IMG/VR virus record: IMGVR_UViG_3300022935_000070
Span: 1-32,420 of that record
Source: a virus
Length of the DNA stretch: 32,420 nucleotides
Direction: 5' to 3' (one strand)
Position 1 is the stretch's first letter; each line of letters begins with the position of its first letter. The notes under the pieces were generated by a model. It did not search any database, was not told the DNA's origin, and saw only the letters and a program-made list of their open reading frames with translations. This document shows, piece after piece, positions 26,332-32,420 of this stretch. The position numbers and the translations under genes are program-made.

Positions 26332-27005
26332 TTTTTATTAGTTATGGAGAACCCCACGCTGACCAAAACTTTGAAATGTTAAAAAGTAAATTTCCTATGG
26401 TCAAGCGTGTAAAAGATGTAGACGGAATCCATCAAGCACACGTACTTGCGGCTAAAAAATGTTTTACTAAAATGTTTTGGGTAGTTGATGGCGATGCAGT
26501 ACTTCAAAACGATTTTAATTTTGATTACGAGGTTTCCGAGTGGGATTTAGAGACAGTTCATGTATGGAGAAGTCTAAATCCTGTAAACAACTTGGAATAT
26601 GGATACGGTGGTGTTAAACTTCTCCCTAGATCACTCACACTGAACATGGACACCACCGTACCCGACATGACAACTAGTATTAGTAGTAAATTTAAAGCAA
26701 TGCCTGAAGTAAGCAACATGACTGTTTTTGATACTGATGAATTTTCAACTTGGAAGAGTGCATTTAGAGAATGTGCAAAATTAGCAAGTAGAACTATTAA
26801 AGGTCAAGTAGACGAAGAAACAGAAAAACGTTTAGAAACTTGGTGTACAGTAGGAAACGGACCGTACGGCAAATATGCTATTCATGGTGCTCTAATAGGA
26901 AAGCACTGGGGCGAACAATATAAAGACAATAAAGAAATGTTATATAAGATTAATGACTTTAAATGGTTAAAGGAACAATTTGACGATTATGCAGATTCCA
27001 TTTAA
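26319..27005 (+). CDS. Glycosyltransferase-like protein with DGD motif, 228 aa
   Basis: ATG 26319 overlaps the previous stop by 13 bases. The protein is a shorter paralogue of the 17034 gene. It has the same opening (YDIVFISYGEP) and D57-G-D59 in VVDGDAVLQ, and the C-terminal TWKSAFRECAK and YAIHGALIGKHW match segments in the longer protein. It lacks about 70 residues present in the paralogue, and it has an insert region with a locally different codon choice near nt 26630-26690. GT-A type is inferred from the DGD motif and the strand pattern; the donor is unknown. Its 3' end overlaps the radical SAM gene. Confidence 0.65.
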   Translation: MYDIVFISYGEPHADQNFEMLKSKFPMVKRVKDVDGIHQAHVLAAKKCFTKMFWVVDGDAVLQNDFNFDYEVSEWDLETVHVWRSLNPVNNLEYGYGGVKLLPRSLTLNMDTTVPDMTTSISSKFKAMPEVSNMTVFDTDEFSTWKSAFRECAKLASRTIKGQVDEETEKRLETWCTVGNGPYGKYAIHGALIGKHWGEQYKDNKEMLYKINDFKWLKEQFDDYADSI

Positions 27006-27957
27006 AGACATAGTTAAGTTCGGACAAAAAACAATGTTAGACACTAAGTTGTTTAACGTTAGTTGGATCCTTGGACGTTTTTGTAATTACAAATGTAGTT
27101 ACTGTTGGCCTTATGCTAATACTGATAAGCCAGATCATCAACCTTTTGAAATTTATACTAAGACGATTGATGAAATTAAACGCCAAGCAAGAGCAAACGG
27201 ATTTACAGATTTTCATTTCAGTTTTTCAGGCGGCGAGCCAACCGCATACAAAAATTTTGGCGAACTCGTAGAGTATTACTGTAGCGATACAGAAGCACCT
27301 TACCAAAGTTTACATATGACAACAAACTTGTCGCCTGGATCTAAATGGTGGGGTAGGTTTATTGATGCAACAGCAAATCTATCACGCAGAAGCGTAACAG
27401 CAAGTTATCATGCCGAATTTGCAAATGAACAAGAGTTTGGTGATAAGTGCTTACAACTCATGAAAGGTGGTGTATATGTTACAATTAATCAAGTCATGGT
27501 TCCAACGCTTTTCGAAACACTATTCGAACGTTGTGAACGATTTGCCGCCAGAGGTATTAATGTCACTCTCAAGCCTCAATCCGACCCAACTGCCTCCTAC
27601 GTGGTGGAAGGATATACCAAAGAGCAAATCAAAATCATGCAAGAAGGATTCCCCCAAAAAGTCGAAGACGAAGAAGTCTACCAAATAAAACTTACGGACG
27701 GAATTCAGGATTACTATATGGACCAAGCAGAGCGTTTCAATGCTTTTGACTTTAATCGTTTTAAAGGATGGAACTGCTCTGCAGGATATCAAAGTTGTAT
27801 TATACGCGGCGAAGAAGTTAAGAGGGCATACAGTTGTGCGGAAGAGCCTTTAGGCACGCTGTACGACGGTTTTACGCTGTTTAAAGCACCATCTAAATGC
27901 ATTACTGATACCTGTGTAAGCAGTGCAGACAGCAAAATACCAAAGGTAAAGTTATGA
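26989..27957 (+). CDS. Radical SAM protein with SPASM-like C-terminus, 322 aa
   Basis: I use ATG 26989. TTG 26980 is an alternative with better spacing to AAAGGA. Both begin inside the previous gene. From ATG the cluster motif is C32, C36 and C39 (CNYKCSYC), with SGGEPTAY downstream. The C-terminal part has WNCSAGYQSC, YSCAEEPLGTL and CITDTC, a spacing that suits one or two auxiliary Fe-S clusters (SPASM-like). It is a radical enzyme of unknown substrate. It resembles the gene at 31482 in length, in the N-terminal SWxL...CNY-x-CSYCxP region and in the G-WxC end. Codon choice is unusual near nt 27560-27710. Confidence 0.83.
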   Translation: MQIPFKDIVKFGQKTMLDTKLFNVSWILGRFCNYKCSYCWPYANTDKPDHQPFEIYTKTIDEIKRQARANGFTDFHFSFSGGEPTAYKNFGELVEYYCSDTEAPYQSLHMTTNLSPGSKWWGRFIDATANLSRRSVTASYHAEFANEQEFGDKCLQLMKGGVYVTINQVMVPTLFETLFERCERFAARGINVTLKPQSDPTASYVVEGYTKEQIKIMQEGFPQKVEDEEVYQIKLTDGIQDYYMDQAERFNAFDFNRFKGWNCSAGYQSCIIRGEEVKRAYSCAEEPLGTLYDGFTLFKAPSKCITDTCVSSADSKIPKVKL

Positions 27958-28553
27958 GAATTGAATTAGAAGATATTATGTTTTGGATGGACGCTATTAG
28001 GAATAGCGAGGACAAGTATCGAACATTAGAAAGTTTTTGGAAAGGACAACTACGTAGTAAGCGTTGGTTAGTTGAACAATTAGAAGAGTCTGCTTTGCCT
28101 ACTAAAAATAAAATTGTAATACACGGTGGTTGGAACGGAGTACTTGCTAGTCTTATTTTTAACAGTAAAGTAAATGTTAGTCATATTACATCAGTTGATG
28201 TTGATCCTGAATGCCAACAAATTGCTAGTACAATAAACAAACGTCAAGAAATGTCCGGAGCATTTACAGCCGTTACAGCAGATATGTGTGATTATAAGTA
28301 CGAAGCAGACATTGTTATTAACACGAGTTGTGAACATATCACACAGGAACAATATGAGAAGTGGTTAAACAATGTACCTGACAATGCTACTATTATATTA
28401 CAAAGTAATAATTACGATGAACTTGATGAACATATTAGATGTGCAAAAGGTATCAACCACTTTACAACACAAAGTCAAATTAAACCTTTCTTTAGAGGAA
28501 CATTCCCTCAACAGAAATACGAACGTTATATGATTATAGGTAAGAAGCAGTAA
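27954..28553 (+). CDS. Class I SAM-dependent methyltransferase-like protein, 199 aa
   Basis: The ATG at 27954 overlaps the radical SAM stop (ATGA). The product is a soluble 199-residue alpha/beta protein. The central part follows a SAM-binding Rossmann layout: a first strand and loop in IVIHGGWNGVLA (the glycine loop is less regular than usual), an acidic residue after strand 2 in ITSVDVDPE, an acidic residue in TADMCDYKYEADIV, and the strand-4 region INTSCEH. The N-terminal 45 residues are helical. The likely job is to methylate a small molecule or a sugar. Stop and next start overlap as TAATG. Confidence 0.68.
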   Translation: MRIELEDIMFWMDAIRNSEDKYRTLESFWKGQLRSKRWLVEQLEESALPTKNKIVIHGGWNGVLASLIFNSKVNVSHITSVDVDPECQQIASTINKRQEMSGAFTAVTADMCDYKYEADIVINTSCEHITQEQYEKWLNNVPDNATIILQSNNYDELDEHIRCAKGINHFTTQSQIKPFFRGTFPQQKYERYMIIGKKQ

Positions 28554-29539
28554 TGTATAAACTAGACGAGATAAGAGCAATACATTTAGAAGTCACTTCA
28601 AAGTGTCAAGCCTCTTGTCCTATGTGTGCAAGAAATTTACAAGGCGGCCCATTAAATCCTTTTCTTAAATTAAATGAAGTTGACCTAGGAACTTTTGTTA
28701 ACTGGATACCGAGAAACATTGTACGACAACTAGATCGTTTGTATATGTGTGGTAACTTTGGTGATCCTATTATTGCAAAAGACACACTTGAAATATTTGA
28801 ATATCTACGTGAAACAAATTCATCAATTAGCCTAAGTATGAATACAAACGGAAGTGCTAGAGATACAAAGTGGTTTGAAAAACTTGCTAAATTAAATGTG
28901 CGTGTTCGTTTTGGTATTGACGGATTAGAAGATACACACAGCAAATATCGTATTGGTACAGACTGGAATAAAATTTTAGAAAATGCAAGAGCATTTATTA
29001 ATGCTGGCGGATACGCTATATGGGATATGTTGATCTTCAGTCATAATTCTCATCAAGTTGATCGTTGTAGAGATATGGCAGGTGATATGGGGTTTAAAGA
29101 ATTCTATAGTAAAAACACAAGCAGATTTAGAGATGATGCGTTACCTGTACTTGACAAAAACGGAAAACAAGTTGATGTGCTATACCCGACAGAAAAAAGT
29201 ACACAACAGAAAGAAAAAATTAAACAAGTAAAAGCATCTGAAGAGGTGTGTACTATTAAATGTAAAGTAAAAGAAGAACGTGCAATTTATATAGGTGCTA
29301 ATGGAAATCTATTACCTTGTTGCTGGCTGGATCATGATTATATACAACCTACATCAACAAGTAGAATTGACTTTTTAAATCATTTTGGAAATTACCCTAA
29401 TTTGCATAGTAATACTATGCAAGAAATATTCGATGACGGATTTTTTGATACAATAGAACGTGGTTGGAAAACTAATCCATTAAAAGAATGTAAAAAACAG
29501 TGCGGAACATATGACAGATTCAAAGAACAATTCAACTAA
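28553..29539 (+). CDS. Radical SAM protein with SPASM-like C-terminus, 328 aa
   Basis: This 328-residue enzyme begins at ATG 28553, overlapping the previous stop. The radical SAM motif is C18, C22 and C25 (CQASCPMC). The usual GGEP is not obvious; GNFGDPI in YMCGNFGDPI takes its place. The C-terminal cysteines in CTIKC, LPCCWLDHD and ECKKQC suit auxiliary Fe-S clusters of the SPASM type. The LxVTSKCQASC opening is a form common in phage and marine bacterial radical SAM proteins, as I recall. The substrate is unknown. It differs enough from the other four radical SAM genes to be a separate subfamily. Confidence 0.83.
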   Translation: MYKLDEIRAIHLEVTSKCQASCPMCARNLQGGPLNPFLKLNEVDLGTFVNWIPRNIVRQLDRLYMCGNFGDPIIAKDTLEIFEYLRETNSSISLSMNTNGSARDTKWFEKLAKLNVRVRFGIDGLEDTHSKYRIGTDWNKILENARAFINAGGYAIWDMLIFSHNSHQVDRCRDMAGDMGFKEFYSKNTSRFRDDALPVLDKNGKQVDVLYPTEKSTQQKEKIKQVKASEEVCTIKCKVKEERAIYIGANGNLLPCCWLDHDYIQPTSTSRIDFLNHFGNYPNLHSNTMQEIFDDGFFDTIERGWKTNPLKECKKQCGTYDRFKEQFN

Positions 29540-30836
29540 GACATTTTGTCCTTTACCGTGGATACATTTAGCAACTCGTCCTAACGGCGATGTGCGTGTA
29601 TGCTGTACCGCTAATGCTAGTGGCGCAGGTGTAACTGACGACAAAGAAGTTGGACTTGTAAAACGCGACGGCGTTGCAATGAACGTTCGAGATCATACTA
29701 TTGAAGAAGTGTGGAACTCAGAGCATATGCGTAACACAAGATTACAAATGTTAAACGGTGAAGTGCCTGCAAGTTGTCGTAAATGTTTTGAAGAAGAATC
29801 AAAAGGAATTAAAAGTAAACGTAATTGGGAAACAGAAGTTTGGAAGGAACGAATTGATGTTGACAGTATAGTAGCACAAACTAACGATGACGGAAGTTTA
29901 CCTGTAAACATTCCATACTTTGATTTACGATTAGGTAATATGTGTAATTTAAAATGTGTTATGTGTAGTCCGCACGATAGTTCTAGTTGGATTAAAGATT
30001 GGAAATTACAATATCCACTGTACACAAATCCTCAATTAAAAGAAGATCAGGGTTGGAATCCTAATTTTGATTACACTTGGTACAAGAAAGGCAGTTTCCT
30101 TGACACAATGAAAAGTCAAGCACAGCATATTAAAGAATTATATTTTGCTGGTGGTGAGCCTTTAATGATTCCAGAGCATTATGCTATTCTTACATATATG
30201 GTTGAACAAGGGTATGCGAAGAATTGTATTTTACGTTACAACTCAAACGGCACAGAAATTAACAACGAATTATTAGAACTATGGAATAACTTTAAACACG
30301 TTAAATTTAATTTTAGTATTGATGCTATAAACGAACGTAATGACTATATAAGATATCCTAGCAAGTTTACACAAATTGAACAAAACTTAAAAGTCTTGGA
30401 CAATACCCCAGATAACGTTACTGTTAACATTGCTTGTGCAGTACAAGCATTGAACGTACACCATATTGTTGATTTAGCCGAATGGAAACTAGCACAGAAT
30501 TTTAAAAAGATTAATCAAATTCCTTATGGTGCTGGAGTTATAGGATTACATTTAGTCTACTTGCCTAGTTATATGAATGTAAGAGTACTACCCAAAGACA
30601 TTAAACAAGAGGTAAGTGCAAAGATAACTAACTTTGCAACACATTTTTTACGTGATTTTGAATTTAATACAAATCCTTATGGTAAAGAACGTTGGTTAGG
30701 ACTTGTTGATTATATGAATGCTGAAGATTGGAGTCACAAACTTCCTGCATTGCAAGAGTATTTAAAGATTAGTGACAAAACTAGGGAACAAGATTTTGTT
30801 AGTGTGTTTCCGGAATTGGAGAGTATATATGTATAG
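29511..30836 (+). CDS. Radical SAM protein, twitch/SPASM-like, 441 aa
   Basis: ATG 29511 starts 29 bases inside the previous gene. An N-terminal cysteine module is visible (C13 in FCPLPWIHL, C31-C32 in VRVCCTA, then CRKCFEEE). It is followed by the radical SAM motif C145, C149 and C152 (CNLKCVMC) and FAGGEPLMI. The C-terminal half is an alpha/beta barrel remainder ending FPELESIYV. The overall plan is that of the 18165 gene: a cysteine-rich leader, the core, and a similar EPLM. The two are likely paralogues. Such N-terminal modules usually hold one or two extra Fe-S clusters. The substrate is unknown. Confidence 0.83.
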   Translation: MTDSKNNSTKTFCPLPWIHLATRPNGDVRVCCTANASGAGVTDDKEVGLVKRDGVAMNVRDHTIEEVWNSEHMRNTRLQMLNGEVPASCRKCFEEESKGIKSKRNWETEVWKERIDVDSIVAQTNDDGSLPVNIPYFDLRLGNMCNLKCVMCSPHDSSSWIKDWKLQYPLYTNPQLKEDQGWNPNFDYTWYKKGSFLDTMKSQAQHIKELYFAGGEPLMIPEHYAILTYMVEQGYAKNCILRYNSNGTEINNELLELWNNFKHVKFNFSIDAINERNDYIRYPSKFTQIEQNLKVLDNTPDNVTVNIACAVQALNVHHIVDLAEWKLAQNFKKINQIPYGAGVIGLHLVYLPSYMNVRVLPKDIKQEVSAKITNFATHFLRDFEFNTNPYGKERWLGLVDYMNAEDWSHKLPALQEYLKISDKTREQDFVSVFPELESIYV

Positions 30837-31485
30837 CCCAGAAATTGAAAGAGCATTGCGTTGGCAAAGTTTAGTAAACCTTGGAAACCAAGTAAAACTT
30901 AAATGGCATATTGATCATAATCAAGTTGAACAACAGTTAGAACAGTTTAAAGATAACTGGTGTCCTTACAATGTTAAAAAAGACAAATACAATAATCGTT
31001 GGGGTCTTCCGGTAACTAGTCATACTGGTGATGTTATGGACAACTATCATTTAAACAGTTTTGGGTATATGCAAAAGTATCACGATGTTGAGATGAAAGA
31101 AGAAAACTTTAACACACCTACAGAAGTTTATCATAAAATTCCAGAGATTGCAAAACTAGTAGATATATTTTCTCCAGACATTGGGCGTGTACATTTACTA
31201 CGTATTGACCAAGGTGGATTTTTTCCACCTCATAGGGATTTTCACGGAACTAGTCCAGAGTACTTTAGATTGCTAGTTGTGTTTGGTAGATGTAGTCCTG
31301 AAAACTATGTCCAGATGATAGACGGACAGCCTCGATACCCCGAACCTGGTTATGTGTATTTTACAAACTTTCAACTAGATCACAGTGTGTTTAGTTTTAG
31401 TGATAATTTATACAGTTTAATTTTAACAGTTAAACTAAATGACCGTACACAGAAACTTATACTAGACAACACAATGGCAGAATGA
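30829..31485 (+). CDS. 2OG-Fe(II) oxygenase-like protein, 218 aa
   Basis: The frame opens at 30772, but ATG 30829 behind TTGGAGAG is preferred and leaves an eight-base overlap. The protein is 218 residues and soluble. The iron-binding pattern is H135-R-D137 in FFPPHRDFHG and H185 in FQLDHSVFSF. The strands RVHLLRIDQGG and RLLVVFGR flank the core as in aspartyl/asparaginyl beta-hydroxylase-like enzymes. No arginine is seen soon after the second His, so the 2-oxoglutarate contact may differ. It lies between two radical SAM genes with ATGA coupling to the next. The likely role is hydroxylation of a cluster intermediate. Confidence 0.7.
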   Translation: MYSPEIERALRWQSLVNLGNQVKLKWHIDHNQVEQQLEQFKDNWCPYNVKKDKYNNRWGLPVTSHTGDVMDNYHLNSFGYMQKYHDVEMKEENFNTPTEVYHKIPEIAKLVDIFSPDIGRVHLLRIDQGGFFPPHRDFHGTSPEYFRLLVVFGRCSPENYVQMIDGQPRYPEPGYVYFTNFQLDHSVFSFSDNLYSLILTVKLNDRTQKLILDNTMAE

Positions 31486-32387
31486 AGTTAACATATCAAA
31501 ATCCTGAAAAAGAAAACTGGTTCCTTGTTAGTTGGACACTTTCTAACAAGTGCAACTATCGTTGTTCTTATTGTCCTGACCATTTGCATAATGGTAGTAC
31601 AGGACAACCTCAATGGGAAACTGTAAAACGTTTTGTTGAAAATTTTAATGTACCAGGAAAAGATATTTGTTATAGACTAAGTGGTGGCGAGCCTACACAT
31701 TGGAAACATTTTCTTGACTTGGCTAAACTTGTTAAAGATAGAGGACACACATTTAGTTTTTTAACTAACGGTAGCAAGAGTGCAGAATATTACAAAACAA
31801 TATCTCAATACACAGATGGCTATATAATTTCATACCACCCTGAATATGCAGAACTAGATCATATTAAAGAAGTAATACAAGAAAGTTATTGTCCTGTATT
31901 TGTTAATCTAATGTTATCGCCAGAAAACTTTAATGAAATGTTTAACATTGCAGAAGAATTATATTCAAGCAGTGATAACGTTAGTATATGGCCTAAAATT
32001 ATTTTAGATAAGTCTAACATAGATGCAATTACAAATAAACCAGCAAACTATACACAAGATCAATTAGACACAATTAAAAATTGGCCTTTCTTTACAAACC
32101 TTCCTGACACACATTTACACAGAGGAGAATTGCTGTTAGATGAAGTACCTGTAACTGCTAATGATCTAATTGCTAAAAATCAAAATACATTCTATGGTTG
32201 GAAATGTTGGGCCGGACTACATATGATTAATGTTGATATGTGGGGTAACATATATAGAGCAGATTGTAAAGAAGGCGGCGCATTAGGAAACATTGAGCGT
32301 TATAAGTTACCAACTGAAACAGTACAATGCGGAAAAGGTGTATGTGCTTGTTTAAGCGATATCTATTTAAGAAAAGAGAGTGTCTAG
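31482..32387 (+). CDS. Radical SAM protein with C-terminal cysteines, 301 aa
   Basis: ATG 31482 overlaps the previous stop (ATGA). The motif C24, C28 and C31 (CNYRCSYC) is followed by LSGGEPTHW. The C-terminus has WKCWAGLHM, RADCKEGG, VQCGKGVCAC and then SDIYLRKESV, a cysteine set suited to auxiliary Fe-S binding. It is the closest relative in this window of the radical SAM gene at 26989. It is probably a tailoring enzyme of the same pathway with an unknown substrate. Its end may overlap a convergent gene at the right edge. Confidence 0.83.
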   Translation: MKLTYQNPEKENWFLVSWTLSNKCNYRCSYCPDHLHNGSTGQPQWETVKRFVENFNVPGKDICYRLSGGEPTHWKHFLDLAKLVKDRGHTFSFLTNGSKSAEYYKTISQYTDGYIISYHPEYAELDHIKEVIQESYCPVFVNLMLSPENFNEMFNIAEELYSSSDNVSIWPKIILDKSNIDAITNKPANYTQDQLDTIKNWPFFTNLPDTHLHRGELLLDEVPVTANDLIAKNQNTFYGWKCWAGLHMINVDMWGNIYRADCKEGGALGNIERYKLPTETVQCGKGVCACLSDIYLRKESV

Positions 32388-32420
32388 TTCAGGACAAACA
32401 TCTAGTACGTTTGTACCTCT
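32367..32420 (-). CDS. Possible 3' end of a - strand gene cut by the right edge
   Basis: Only one of the three - strand frames is open through the last 54 bases. It reads RGTNVLDVCPELDTLFS, then TAA at 32369-32367. If real, the gene runs in from the right and overlaps the + strand radical SAM gene tail to tail by 21 bases, much like the convergent overlap at 19498-19532. Seventeen codons are too few to be sure. No function can be given. Confidence 0.3.
   Translation of the reverse strand, partial: RGTNVLDVCPELDTLFS

Noticed and set aside
30772-30828. Longer start of the dioxygenase-like gene
   Set aside because: The extra residues are coded inside the radical SAM gene; ATG 30829 has a good ribosome-binding site.
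18165-32387. A RiPP (modified peptide) pathway with a precursor gene
   Set aside because: Despite five radical SAM enzymes, I found no short gene with a leader/core layout or a peptide exporter between them, so this was not proposed as the main reading.

Overview
The window looks like part of a large, AT-rich marine tailed phage of the T4-like (myovirus) type. Three things point there. Long beta-rich virion proteins sit in one direction and include a T4 gp12-like tail-collar domain. Intergenic gaps carry TATAAATA-like boxes of the T4/cyanophage late-promoter kind. Nearly every gene overlaps or abuts the next. I cannot name the phage or host; cyanophages and Pelagibacter phages carry similar gene sets, and that comparison is from memory, not from a search. 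No tRNA, rRNA, CRISPR array, insertion sequence or convincing terminator was seen, and no gene-free stretch exceeds 300 bases.

Region 1 (2-14497, + strand) is structural. A giant modular protein runs in from the left edge (at least 2400 residues). A 204-residue virion-type protein follows, then three tandem tail-fibre-like proteins that share an N-terminal domain of about 230 residues but end in three different C-terminal domains, then a 310-residue protein with a calcium-loop-like motif.

Region 2 (14521-19532, + strand) begins with a small conserved-looking phage protein. It continues with two GT-A-like glycosyltransferases with DTD motifs, a beta-rich unknown, a third GT-like protein with a DGD motif, a small membrane protein and a radical SAM enzyme.

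Region 3 (19498-23343, - strand) is a five-gene overlapping operon transcribed against both flanks. In order of transcription it encodes a short DegT/StrS-type aminotransferase, an SGNH-hydrolase-like protein, an amidinotransferase with all four expected active-site residues, a 2-oxoglutarate/Fe(II) dioxygenase-like protein and a glycosyltransferase-like protein. Aminotransferase plus amidinotransferase is the pair used to make guanidino groups on aminocyclitols and sugars, as in streptidine biosynthesis.

Region 4 (23373-32387, + strand) has a second protein with the same C-terminal EKT motif, a UDP-glucose/GDP-mannose dehydrogenase family member, a second SGNH-like protein, a second DGD GT-like protein, four more radical SAM enzymes, a SAM-methyltransferase-like protein and a second dioxygenase-like protein. 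A convergent - strand gene may end at the right edge.

My reading is that regions 2-4 form one phage-borne sugar or small-molecule tailoring cluster placed directly after tail-fibre genes. It may decorate the virion or alter the infected host's surface. Enzyme families are visible in the sequence; the pathway, substrate and target are inference.
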